Assembly: GCF_005503145.1 (NCBI RefSeq)
Contig: NZ_SCNV01000008.1
Span: forward strand, 124,001-188,000
DNA length: 64,000 bases
Direction: 5' to 3'
Source of the DNA: Burkholderia sp. 4M9327F10
Lineage (GTDB): Bacteria > Pseudomonadota > Gammaproteobacteria > Burkholderiales > Burkholderiaceae
In this document: positions 18,545 through 26,719 of the stretch, piece after piece
How positions within the stretch are numbered: position 1 is the stretch's first letter
Layout of the letters: each line of letters starts with the position of its first letter
Program-made: the position numbers and the translations under genes
Notes under the pieces: generated by a model
Seen by the model: only the letters and a program-made list of their open reading frames with translations
Databases searched by the model: none
What the model was told of the DNA's origin: nothing

Positions 18545-19572
18545 AACTTGTCCAGAAATTTCTGTTGCTCGTGTTGAGCGTGTGCGCCTGTTCGATTGTG
18601 TTTTCCGGGGAACCGACGATGAATAATCCCTTGCTGTCCAAATCGCGTCCGTGGTGCATCGGTCGCTTCGTATTCGACCGGCCCGTGGCGAGCGAGATTT
18701 CGAATCAACGCTATGGATACCGCGGTGACAAACTGGAGACGATACACAACCAGTCATTTGAAATTTATCGATCTAAAATTGACGCTCGAGAGACCTATTT
18801 AGAAACGCAAAAGCGTACGGATCCTGGAAATGGGAAGGAGACAGATCATGCATTATTGGAAAAGACCTTTTCCCCGATCAAAGACTCCAGGGTGTTCATC
18901 TTTCAGGATGGCGTTGCAAAATATGTAAAGCTGCCCTTCAAGTCCGAGAGCTATATTTACAAAGAAAATACGATTTTTCATACGACTGGCGGAATTGGTT
19001 CATCTGCGATTGATAGAGCCGAAGAAATCTATAACGATACGGTTCGCCGCATCAAGGCGCGCGATAATTGGACAGTGCCAACCGAGTCGGGGTTCTGCTT
19101 CGACGGCGGGATCGTCACAGGTTCGTCGACCTATACCGAGGAGGTCAGCCAATCGTTCGCACTGATGCCAGGACGACCAGCGCTTCTGGTGATTCAGATG
19201 CGTGACGCGGTGGACACGGATCAGAAAGAGTCGCTGACCAAGACGCTGCCTCAATTGCGCGCCCAGATGGATCGGATGCCCGGCGACTATCGTATTTTGC
19301 GCCAGGGCAAGCGCACCGTCGCCGGGATGGATGCAGAGGAAGTGGTGTTCGAACTTAAGGAAGGGGAGATCACCTCGTACCGTTTTTATCTGCTCGCGCC
19401 AGGCGACCCGAGTACTTTGGCAAAGCCGCATACGGCTATTCAATTGCTACTCGGCGCAAGCAGTCCCGATTTGACACCGGAGCAGGCGACTTCGCCTGTA
19501 GACGAAGCTGGGGCGCTTCTGACGTGGGATACGCTACTAAACAGCTTGCGGCTGCGACCTGGCGCGGTTTGA
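18538..19572 (+). CDS. Tli4-like T6SS immunity lipoprotein
   Basis: A 344-residue protein starting at an ATG inside the end of the lipase gene, so translation is coupled. The N-terminus is a signal sequence with cysteines near LSVCACS, which would place it in the periplasm or anchor it to a membrane. Two regions follow: WCIGRFVFDRP at about residue 37 and SGFCFDGG near 180, with repeated TSYRFYLLAPG-type strands. These resemble the N- and C-terminal Tli4 domains. It is expected to block the adjacent lipase in the producing cell. The base composition is somewhat lower in GC around 18760-19030. Confidence 0.78.
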   Translation: MLKLVQKFLLLVLSVCACSIVFSGEPTMNNPLLSKSRPWCIGRFVFDRPVASEISNQRYGYRGDKLETIHNQSFEIYRSKIDARETYLETQKRTDPGNGKETDHALLEKTFSPIKDSRVFIFQDGVAKYVKLPFKSESYIYKENTIFHTTGGIGSSAIDRAEEIYNDTVRRIKARDNWTVPTESGFCFDGGIVTGSSTYTEEVSQSFALMPGRPALLVIQMRDAVDTDQKESLTKTLPQLRAQMDRMPGDYRILRQGKRTVAGMDAEEVVFELKEGEITSYRFYLLAPGDPSTLAKPHTAIQLLLGASSPDLTPEQATSPVDEAGALLTWDTLLNSLRLRPGAV

Positions 19573-19583
19573 GCGAGGATGAC

Positions 19584-19871
19584 ATGCGACGCTACGACAT
19601 CGTAAAGGGCGACACGACTACGGTAGGCGGCATCGTTCAGGGCGGCGACGGGCAGGACGTGCTGAATGGCCGCGAGCAAGCCTACGAGCACGATCCGGTT
19701 TGGTGTCCGGTGTGCAAGGCGATAGGCAAGATTCAGCGCGACGGTCCCCGCATCTCAACCACGGGACCGGATGGCCGGGAAGCGGCGCTGAGCGACGATC
19801 TTTGTATCTGTCAATGTTCGCCGCCCCCGAAGCTGGTGGCGTCGCAGTCGGCGTCATATATCGAGATGTAA
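19584..19871 (+). CDS. PAAR-domain spike-tip protein
   Basis: A 95-residue protein with the PAAR pattern: RYDIVKGDTTTVGGIVQGG at the start, GRISTTGP-like strand in the middle and paired cysteine motifs (WCPVC, CICQC) that may bind the tip metal. The ATG at 19584 lies 12 bp after the immunity gene, with GAGCGAGGA upstream. PAAR proteins sharpen the VgrG trimer, so this gene completes the vgrG-lipase-immunity-PAAR payload cassette. Confidence 0.85.
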   Translation: MRRYDIVKGDTTTVGGIVQGGDGQDVLNGREQAYEHDPVWCPVCKAIGKIQRDGPRISTTGPDGREAALSDDLCICQCSPPPKLVASQSASYIEM

Positions 19872-19885
19872 ACTGGGAGGGTGTG

Positions 19886-19984
19886 ATGGTCAGGAAATTG
19901 ATTGAGGCTGCGGTGTTGCTGGTATTGATGGCTACCCTATCGGGTTGTGCGATGTTTACCTGTAATGCTCCTCCGGTGTGTTAA
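19886..19984 (+). CDS. Tiny lipoprotein (32 residues)
   Basis: A 32-residue protein: positively charged start (MVRKLIEA), hydrophobic core and lipobox LSGC, with a further CNAPPVC tail. GGGAGGG lies nine bases before the ATG at 19886 and the gene follows PAAR by 14 bp. Very short lipoproteins commonly end T6SS effector/immunity clusters; function unknown. Confidence 0.6.
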   Translation: MVRKLIEAAVLLVLMATLSGCAMFTCNAPPVC

Positions 19985-20141
19985 TTGCGAGCGAGGCCCC
20001 CGGATTTTGACGATGGAAACAGATGTCCGGGCAGCCAGTGTTCTCGCGATTGAGGCTTCGTAGCGATCACGACAGCTTCGCGAATTCTAAAAAGAACTTA
20101 TGAAAAGTCCCCGGCAGCTTGCCTATCACGCACCATTCTTG

Positions 20142-21065
20142 TCAGGCCGCCTTCTCGCCACGGCTATCTGTTGTCAACGTCTTTACCTCGGCAATCGCCT
20201 GTAGCTGCTGCAGATAGTCGGCGCGAAACTGGGCCAGCCACCGTACCACGCGGGCGTTGTCGAGCAGGTTGGTAACATAGCTTTTGATCACCACCAGCTT
20301 CAGACTGTCCGGGCCATAGTTCTCTTCGAACAGTTTGGTGTCGGCCTGCAGCACGGCCAGCTCGCGTTCCAGACGCCGGATTACCTCCAGCGCCCCGCTC
20401 TTCGCCGCACGCTCCCGCGGGCCCTCCACAAGCTGATCGTCTGGCGTAGTTTCAAGCATCGCCAGTGCGAATTTTCCTGAATAGTTTTCGAGGTTAATCA
20501 TCGCGTGCACCACATCGACCTGGCGGAACGGCTTCATTTGACGCAGGATCTTGAAAATGCGGTGGGGTACCCGTTTGTCAGATAGCAGTTTGATCGCCTC
20601 GTCGCATATCCCGTCCAGCATTCTGAAACGGTCCCTGATCGTGTTGGTTGACAACCCAAGCGCGGCGGCCAACCGCTCCAGTGATACGCCGCTTTCGTAC
20701 ACCCGCAAAATCATGAGGTGATCCTGGATCGCGGCCAGCCGGCTGACGCGCTTGTTGTACGTGAGACTTTCATCATCTTTCGCAATCAGACAACGGGCGT
20801 GCACCTTTCCGATCTCCTTCAATGCATCAACGCGAAGATGACCATCGAGAATCGAGAAATGACCGGGAATGGATGAGTGCGGGATAACGACAACGGGCTC
20901 GACCAGCCCGATTACGTCCACCGATGACCGGATCTGCGCATACTTGGCGCTATCTTTCACTCTGGCCGGTAACGCTTTCGACGGGTGGAGCACCGCGAGC
21001 GGTATGTCAAACCATTCGCGATTGAATCCGCACTCCACGACTTTCGTGCGAGACTTTTCCATCAC
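20142..21065 (-). CDS. ParB/RepB-like protein with RepB C-terminal domain
   Basis: A 307-residue protein. A ParB-like N-terminal domain (about residues 18-105; ILDGHLRVDALKEIG corresponds to the GERR/GHRR box) is followed by a helix-turn-helix (about 125-150: SLERLAAALGLSTNTIRDRF) and a helical C-terminus typical of plasmid partition RepB-type proteins. It is the last gene of a three-gene unit; its start overlaps the preceding stop by four bases. No ParA ATPase is encoded nearby, so ordinary partition is doubtful. A role as DNA-binding partner of the recombinase is inferred. Confidence 0.8.
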   Translation of the reverse strand: MMEKSRTKVVECGFNREWFDIPLAVLHPSKALPARVKDSAKYAQIRSSVDVIGLVEPVVVIPHSSIPGHFSILDGHLRVDALKEIGKVHARCLIAKDDESLTYNKRVSRLAAIQDHLMILRVYESGVSLERLAAALGLSTNTIRDRFRMLDGICDEAIKLLSDKRVPHRIFKILRQMKPFRQVDVVHAMINLENYSGKFALAMLETTPDDQLVEGPRERAAKSGALEVIRRLERELAVLQADTKLFEENYGPDSLKLVVIKSYVTNLLDNARVVRWLAQFRADYLQQLQAIAEVKTLTTDSRGEKAA

Positions 21066-21949
21066 ACGAGCCCTCCGCGGTTAGCCGCCTCGGCCAATGG
21101 CTGGGGGACGGTCATCAACCCTTCTGCCTTCACCACGCCGACGAATTCCGCATTCGAGAACAGTTCCTTGAAAATCTCGTTGACAATGAGCAGGGAAGTG
21201 CTCACGCGCTCCGCCTTGAGCTGGATCAGCTTGTGTTTTTCCGCATCCCGCTGATACAGCCGCATCAGATCTTCCGGGCTGAGCTTCTTTCGTTTAGCGC
21301 TTCCCCCGGCCTGCTCCCCGACTGCCTTGCCGACCCGCACGCGCTGCTGGAGAAGCCGGCGAATCGTCGTCACCTTCTTTCCCTTGATTTCGCCCCTGTT
21401 CACAGCTTCAAGCAATAAATGCTGCGCCTCGGAATCGCTTGCACGGGAAATGTCGATCGCCAGGTGCAATGGAATATGTCCGGCTTCGGTTGCAGCAAGC
21501 AGGCGCTTTTCCCCTCGCTCGAGCAGCGTTCCCACCATGTTGACCCATGAGGCCGTGTAGCCGATCTTCTTGCCGATTTCGCCGTCTGAATACCCCTTCT
21601 TGCGCAACGCATCGACCTGCGCGAGCATCTCGCTCGCAGGCGGATTTCGCCGTGCGACATTCTCCACCACGCTCATGATGTACCCGGTCTCCTCATCGAC
21701 ATCGAGAATGATGGCGGGGATCTCCGTTTGCCCCAGGAGCTTGAAGGACTCCAGCCGGCCCTGACCGCACACGAGCGCGTACCTGTCGGAGTTGCCGGAT
21801 ATACGTCGCACCTCGATCGGCCGTTTCAACCCGACGCGCTGGATGTTCTCGGTGATTTCGCGATGAACCTTCCTGTTTCGCTCTCGCGGATTAACCACTG
21901 TGATCGCATCGACGGGAATCATCGCAACCTGTCCGGATTCGCTGTTCAT
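21062..21949 (-). CDS. ParB-like DNA-binding protein
   Basis: A 295-residue protein with a ParB N-terminal domain (NPRERNRKVHREI, then RYALVCGQGRLESFKLLG) and a helix-turn-helix near residues 115-145 (KKGYSDGEIGKKIGYTASWVN cut short here). The frame is open to 22207 but the start at 21949 overlaps the recombinase stop by four bases (ATGA), which fits translational coupling. Together with its downstream RepB-like partner it forms a conserved-looking triad with the serine recombinase. Function unknown; CTPase activity of ParB folds would be testable. Confidence 0.8.
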   Translation of the reverse strand: MNSESGQVAMIPVDAITVVNPRERNRKVHREITENIQRVGLKRPIEVRRISGNSDRYALVCGQGRLESFKLLGQTEIPAIILDVDEETGYIMSVVENVARRNPPASEMLAQVDALRKKGYSDGEIGKKIGYTASWVNMVGTLLERGEKRLLAATEAGHIPLHLAIDISRASDSEAQHLLLEAVNRGEIKGKKVTTIRRLLQQRVRVGKAVGEQAGGSAKRKKLSPEDLMRLYQRDAEKHKLIQLKAERVSTSLLIVNEIFKELFSNAEFVGVVKAEGLMTVPQPLAEAANRGGLV

Positions 21950-23508
21950 GCGGCCTCCGCGAGCGGCACGCGTGCCGCGAGAAGATAGAAGACATCGAGC
22001 GTCTCGAACTGGTACGCATCCAGCGCAAACCCGTTGCACTCGGCGTAAGGAAGGAACGCTGATGTGAAGTCGATCGATGGAAGGAGATAAAAATCGAACG
22101 GCGCGGTGTTGTCGTGATTCATGCGGGCAACGACCGTGATGTCCGGTGAGAGGCTTGTATCGAGCCTGATCCGCCAGCGGTAGCTTCCTGCTGGCGTCAG
22201 CTTGCATCGCGCAATAACGAGCGATGCACTGAACTCCCCGTTCACGTTGAGAAGGTCCGTTTCGCGATCACGATGAGCGAAACCACCAACCTGTTCAATG
22301 CCGCGCTGGATCTCCGTCAATACCTCAGGATGTCGCTGTCGCAGGGCCCGATTGATTTCGAGGTAGGAGTAGTCGCGTCCGGGAAGAAAACCGATCAGGT
22401 TGTATGCGCGAAGCAGACTACCGAACCGGGATCGATACGCTGCACTTGATGGTGCGCAGTCTTCCTCATCGATGATCAAACCGGACAGCGCCCCACACTT
22501 CTCCAGAATCTGCGCCAGCACTTTGAGCATTTCACCATCGTCGAGATGATGCGAGCGACTTGCGATAACCGCCTGGACCTTCAGATACCAGTCTAACGGA
22601 ACGATCGACTCGAACGCGCCGTCTTTGCGGATCCATTGGTCAGGTGGATTTCGTACATGTTGAATCTTCAGTTTGTAAGACGTGTGGTTATAAACGTTGT
22701 TACCGATGTACTTCTCGTTCGTCAGAATCTGGTGGACCGTTCCTCGGGTCCATGGGCGACCGTAGTCGGTCAACACGTTTTCACGATTTAGCAATGATGC
22801 AATGACGCGCTCCGGCATCCCGTGATCGAGAAACAATCGGTAGCTACGGTGTACCGTCGCAATCTCCTCGGCAGGCCCCGGTACCAGAACGACGCGATCG
22901 CTCTGGATGTTTTTCCTGTCACGACGGTGGAGGAGCCCTTTAACATTGTGGTGCTCGTCGATCAGTTGCCTGCGCAGGCCCAGACCGGGCGCACCGCCCT
23001 GTCGATACCCGCGCTGAACAAGGTTACGATGGCCGGCAAATACCTTGACCGACAGTTCCCGGCTGTATTCGGCGGCCATGCTGCGCTTGAGACTCTTGAG
23101 CAGAGTCGAACCTAACGAGGTGTCGTTTCCAAACTGTTCCGCGCAGAAGATGACCTGAATGCCATTTCTCTTGCACGTATGCTCATGGACTGCCGCTTCA
23201 TCCGGGTCAGGAAAGCGGCCCCAGCGACTGACGTCATACACGAGTACTGCGACAAAATCGACCTGCCCGCGCTGCACATCCTCAAGCAGTTGCTTTAACC
23301 CTTTTCGTCCTTCAATGCTCAGCCCGCTTTTTCCGTCGTCCTGGTACGACCGCACGATCTCCATGCCGTGTTCACTGGCGAATCCGGCAATAAACTGGGT
23401 TTGATTTTCGGTCGAGTAACGCTGGTGCTCCGTCGACATGCGCGTGTACTGCGCAACCGGGATCTTCCTGTCGCCGCTCTTTTCTTCAACCATTATGGCG
23501 TGCCGCAT
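21946..23508 (-). CDS. Large serine recombinase (resolvase/invertase N-terminus plus recombinase domain)
   Basis: A 520-residue protein. The catalytic serine lies in YTRMSTEHQ (about residue 25), followed by DDGKSG, the DVSRWGR segment and the E-helix region typical of serine recombinases. The recombinase domain covers about 190-290 (WTRGTVHQILTNEKYIG). The C-terminus is not the usual zinc-ribbon/coiled-coil of phage integrases. The start at 23508 has TGGAG upstream. First gene of the recombinase-ParB-RepB unit. It may integrate or invert DNA; no attachment site was recognised. Confidence 0.88.
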   Translation of the reverse strand: MRHAIMVEEKSGDRKIPVAQYTRMSTEHQRYSTENQTQFIAGFASEHGMEIVRSYQDDGKSGLSIEGRKGLKQLLEDVQRGQVDFVAVLVYDVSRWGRFPDPDEAAVHEHTCKRNGIQVIFCAEQFGNDTSLGSTLLKSLKRSMAAEYSRELSVKVFAGHRNLVQRGYRQGGAPGLGLRRQLIDEHHNVKGLLHRRDRKNIQSDRVVLVPGPAEEIATVHRSYRLFLDHGMPERVIASLLNRENVLTDYGRPWTRGTVHQILTNEKYIGNNVYNHTSYKLKIQHVRNPPDQWIRKDGAFESIVPLDWYLKVQAVIASRSHHLDDGEMLKVLAQILEKCGALSGLIIDEEDCAPSSAAYRSRFGSLLRAYNLIGFLPGRDYSYLEINRALRQRHPEVLTEIQRGIEQVGGFAHRDRETDLLNVNGEFSASLVIARCKLTPAGSYRWRIRLDTSLSPDITVVARMNHDNTAPFDFYLLPSIDFTSAFLPYAECNGFALDAYQFETLDVFYLLAARVPLAEAA

Positions 23509-23736
23509 GATCGTGCTCCAGCGATCGACGTTGAGCGCCCATCCTTCGCCGAATCGATGACAGTTTGATGGCCGGGAAAATTGTTTTTTTCAGGGTCTAA
23601 TGATTTAGCGAATCGAAATAAATCGCAGGGGTCGAATCCAAAATTTTTCAACCACATATGACTTCCCTGAGCGCAGCCAGATACAGCCGCTCCACCGGTG
23701 CATCCCCGCACCGATGCACTTCGCTCAGGAATACAA
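23509..23736. promoter_or_regulatory. Divergent promoter region between recombinase triad and phage-like module
   Basis: 228 bp separate the divergent units. The stretch 23570-23660 is AT-rich (GAAAAATTG, TTTTTTTC, AAAATTTTT) and probably holds both promoters. No clear operator was seen. Confidence 0.4.
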
Positions 23737-24501
23737 ATGAATCTCACCCCTTTCCTTCTGCCCGGCGTCTTGACGCTCGCGCTCGTCATCATGTTTATCG
23801 TTGGTCTGCGCTCGCTCGCTACCATCAACCGCCCGCAGCCTGTTCCGCCCTCTACCACCGGCGCGCCCACCAGGGCCCGCCCGGCGCAGCACGCCACGTC
23901 AGCACCAGACGGACTGGACGAATGGGAAACCAACCCTCAATGGCACGAACACGTGGGCCACGCACCCGTCGGCATCGACGAAGATCCGGATTCCGCGCGA
24001 CCGTCCGTCGACCAGTACGCATCCATCACTGCGCCAGTGCATACCGATGAAGTGCACGAGGAATCGCGCGGCGCGCTACAGGCTGAGCTGCGTGACATTT
24101 TCGGCCCGTTCACCCACGAACCACACGACCGGGCAACTGCCCCTTCGTCGACCGTGACGCCGTCCTCTCCGACAGACACGCTGCGCTGTCCGCATTGCCG
24201 GTCCTCCCGCATCGACACGCGCAACCGAGCTCGCAAGGCGGGTAGCACTATCGGCAGTGTGGCGGGCGCAACGGGCGCAATGACCGCGGCGCTCGCCGGT
24301 GCGGAGACCGGTGCGGTTGTCGGCTCCATCGCAGGTCCGATAGGAACCATCTTTGGCGGCCTTGCCGGGGCAGTGATTGCCGGTCTTGTCGGCAGTGCTG
24401 CCGGATGCGCGGCCGGCTCAGCTGTCGGTGCTGCAATCGACGAAAACGTGCTCGACAACCACCAGTGCCTCGCCTGCGGTCACACGTTCAGCGTCCGGTA
24501 A
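23737..24501 (+). CDS. Membrane-anchored zinc-ribbon protein with glycine-zipper insert
   Basis: A 254-residue protein. One N-terminal membrane helix (about residues 4-24) is followed by a Pro/Ala/Asp-rich linker, then a split zinc ribbon: CPHC at about 150 and CLAC at about 246. Between them is a long Gly/Ala-rich hydrophobic segment (AGSTIGSVAGATGAM, then GTIFGGLAGAVIAG) like glycine-zipper membrane domains. First gene of the plus-strand phage/plasmid-like module. Function unknown. Confidence 0.65.
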   Translation: MNLTPFLLPGVLTLALVIMFIVGLRSLATINRPQPVPPSTTGAPTRARPAQHATSAPDGLDEWETNPQWHEHVGHAPVGIDEDPDSARPSVDQYASITAPVHTDEVHEESRGALQAELRDIFGPFTHEPHDRATAPSSTVTPSSPTDTLRCPHCRSSRIDTRNRARKAGSTIGSVAGATGAMTAALAGAETGAVVGSIAGPIGTIFGGLAGAVIAGLVGSAAGCAAGSAVGAAIDENVLDNHQCLACGHTFSVR

Positions 24502-24582
24502 AAGCAGTCCTCGCTGTCATTCGCCCCCGCTCTTCGATTTTTGCTTCACTCCCCCTGCTTCATTCCTCTGATCCAAACCTGT

Positions 24583-24596
24583 CCGGCTTCTGCCGG
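24583..24596. other. GC-rich hairpin before the DUF932 gene
   Basis: CCGGC-TTCT-GCCGG followed by GCGTTATGCC. The ten bases GCCGGGCGTT recur at 25658 in the next intergenic gap. A terminator/attenuator or mRNA-processing role is possible. Confidence 0.4.
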
Positions 24597-24629
24597 GCGT
24601 TATGCCTTTTCAATTCCCCGGAGTTCAAC

Positions 24630-25607
24630 ATGCATCTTGTTCAGACAATGGCCTACGTTGGCCAGGAACCGTGGCACGGCCTTGGCAACAGGCTCGCTCC
24701 CAATCAACCTCTCGAAGTCTGGGCCAAAGCCGCTGGCATGGACTGGAGCATCGAGGAGGCCGAAGTGCGCTTTGTCGCCGGCAGCGCAGTCAACCGCGCC
24801 GGTCTCGGTTCAATTCACGCCTTCCCTGAACAGAAAGTCCTGTACCGCTCGGATACCCGGGCGCCGCTGTCGGTCGTGTCGTCACGCTATCAGGTCGTTC
24901 AACCCGCCGAGATTCTGGAGTTCTACCGGGACCTGACGGAAGTCGGTGGCTACGAGCTGGAAACGGCAGGCGTACTCAAGGAAGGTCGCAAGTTCTGGGC
25001 GCTCGCAAAGACCGGGCAGTCGGCCACGCTCAAGGGACGCGACGAGGTCAACGGCTACATCCTCCTGGCGACTGCCTGCGACGGCACGCTGGCAACCACT
25101 GCGCAATTTACCTCCGTGCGCGTCGTCTGCAACAACACGCTCGCCATCGCACTCAGCGATGGTGCAGGAGCCGTCAAGGTGCCGCACCGCAGCCAGTTCG
25201 ATGCGCAGGCAGTCAAGCGCCAGCTTGGCATTGCCGTGTCGTCGTGGGACGCGTTCATGGTCCGGATGAAAGCGTTGTCCGAGCGCAAGGTGTCCGATGC
25301 GGTAGCAGAGAAATTCCTGCGCCGTGTACTCACCTATTCCGCAACGAGCCCGGCCGATCGCGACGCGACCACCGTCAACGATCGCGCCATCAAGGCAGTC
25401 GCCCAGCTTTATGCAGGACGTGGCAAGGGCGCGGAATTGCAGTCCGCATCCGGCACCGCATGGGGCCTACTGAACGCGGTGACCGAGTATTGCGATCACC
25501 ATCGACGCGCCCGCAGCGACGATCACCGGCTCGATGCTGCCTGGTTCGGTGCAGGCGCGACCCTCAAGCAGCGCGCGTGGGACGAAGCGATGAAGCTCGT
25601 CGCATGA
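24630..25607 (+). CDS. DUF932 phage/plasmid-like protein
   Basis: A 325-residue protein matching the DUF932 family: N-terminal YVGQEPWHGLG with N(R)L, the central RVVCNNTLAIAL signature and a C-terminal RAWDEAMKLV helix. Such proteins are common in plasmids, phages and conjugative elements next to recombination genes, and their function is unknown. The ATG at 24630 follows CCCCGGAGTT; the open frame upstream to 24405 overlaps the previous gene and is not used. Confidence 0.85.
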   Translation: MHLVQTMAYVGQEPWHGLGNRLAPNQPLEVWAKAAGMDWSIEEAEVRFVAGSAVNRAGLGSIHAFPEQKVLYRSDTRAPLSVVSSRYQVVQPAEILEFYRDLTEVGGYELETAGVLKEGRKFWALAKTGQSATLKGRDEVNGYILLATACDGTLATTAQFTSVRVVCNNTLAIALSDGAGAVKVPHRSQFDAQAVKRQLGIAVSSWDAFMVRMKALSERKVSDAVAEKFLRRVLTYSATSPADRDATTVNDRAIKAVAQLYAGRGKGAELQSASGTAWGLLNAVTEYCDHHRRARSDDHRLDAAWFGAGATLKQRAWDEAMKLVA

Positions 25608-25636
25608 GACACACCCCATTGCGGTTACTGCATACA

Positions 25637-25665
25637 CGCCCGGCTGGATTCCAATCCGCCGGGCG
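25637..25665. other. GC-rich hairpin between DUF932 and exonuclease genes
   Basis: CGCCCGGC (25637-25644) pairs perfectly with GCCGGGCG (25658-25665), with a further GGATT/AATCC inner stem. It precedes the exonuclease ribosome-binding site. No strong T-run follows, so attenuation or mRNA stability is as likely as termination. Confidence 0.5.
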
Positions 25666-25685
25666 TTGTTCATTCTGGAGGCGGT

Positions 25686-26681
25686 ATGAGTCACCCTGAG
25701 ACAGGCGGCCACGACCGGAAGCGTCCGGCCCTGCGGCTGGTCGACACGAAGGATCTGTCGCGCAGCGAATGGCTGGAGGTGCGGAAATCCGGGATCGGCG
25801 GATCGGACGCCGCTGCCGCAATCGGCCTAAGTCCTTACGTGAGCCAACTCGAACTGTGGCTCGACAAGACCGGGCGGGACGTCGGTCTGCCACGCCCGGA
25901 CCCGGCCGACACCACCGCCCCCACCTATTGGGGCACGCTGCTGGAGCCGATCGTCGCGGCCGCCTATACGCAACAGACCGGCAATCGGGTACGCAAGGTC
26001 AATGCCGTGCTTCGCCACCCGACAATCCCGTTCATGCTCGCCAATCTTGACCGGGAAATCGTCGGCGCACGCGACGTCCAGGTCCTCGAATGCAAGACCG
26101 CGGGCGAGTTCGGCGCGCGACTCTGGCGCGAGGGCGTGCCGGAACACGTCCAGCTGCAGGTGCAGCACCAGCTTGCCGTGACGGGCAAGGCGGCGGCGCA
26201 TGTAGCCGTGCTGCTTTGCGGTCAGGCGCTGGAGGTCCACCGGATCGAGCGCGACGATGCACTGATCGGCAGACTGGTCGAACTCGAAGCGCGATTCTGG
26301 CGATTCGTGGAATCGGACACGCCGCCGCCCGCAGATGGTTCTGAATCGTCCGATCGCGCCTTGCGCCACCTGTATCCGGGCCAGGGCGGTACGGTCGACT
26401 TCAGCGACGACCGGCATCTGTCGTCGGTGTTCGCCGATCTGGTTGCTGTACGGGTCGAGATCGAAGCTCGCCAGCAACTCGAGGCGAAGCTGAAACAGAC
26501 GATCCAGCAGGCGATGGGTGAAGCGACCCGGGCAATGTTCGAAACAGGCTCGGTGTCGTTCAAACGCAGCAAGGATTCGTCGTCGGTCAATCTGGAACGC
26601 CTGCTGGCCGATCACCCCGGATTCGAAACACAGTACCCGGCTTCGAAGCCGGGTTCCCGGCGGTTTCTCGTCTCCACCTGA
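25686..26681 (+). CDS. YqaJ-type viral recombinase / lambda-exonuclease-like nuclease
   Basis: A 331-residue protein with the YqaJ signature GIGGSDAAAAIGLSPY (about residues 37-52), NLDREI (catalytic Asp, about 120), and LECKTA (Glu-x-Lys, about 135) of the PD-(D/E)XK core, followed by VQLQVQHQLAVTG. The C-terminal helical part ends RRFLVST. Such 5'-3' exonucleases work with a single-strand annealing protein in phage-type recombination. The downstream 301-residue gene and the DUF932 gene are the natural candidates for partners; no classical Bet/RecT was recognised. TGGAGGCGGT precedes the ATG. Confidence 0.87.
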   Translation: MSHPETGGHDRKRPALRLVDTKDLSRSEWLEVRKSGIGGSDAAAAIGLSPYVSQLELWLDKTGRDVGLPRPDPADTTAPTYWGTLLEPIVAAAYTQQTGNRVRKVNAVLRHPTIPFMLANLDREIVGARDVQVLECKTAGEFGARLWREGVPEHVQLQVQHQLAVTGKAAAHVAVLLCGQALEVHRIERDDALIGRLVELEARFWRFVESDTPPPADGSESSDRALRHLYPGQGGTVDFSDDRHLSSVFADLVAVRVEIEARQQLEAKLKQTIQQAMGEATRAMFETGSVSFKRSKDSSSVNLERLLADHPGFETQYPASKPGSRRFLVST

Positions 26682-26719
26682 TTCCCGCTTCCCCTCCTAC
26701 TTCCATTTAGAGGACTACC

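Noticed and set aside
20142..21949. ParB-like genes as evidence of an integrated plasmid with a partition system
   Set aside because: No ParA ATPase or centromere-like repeats are seen, and the genes are coupled to a recombinase instead.
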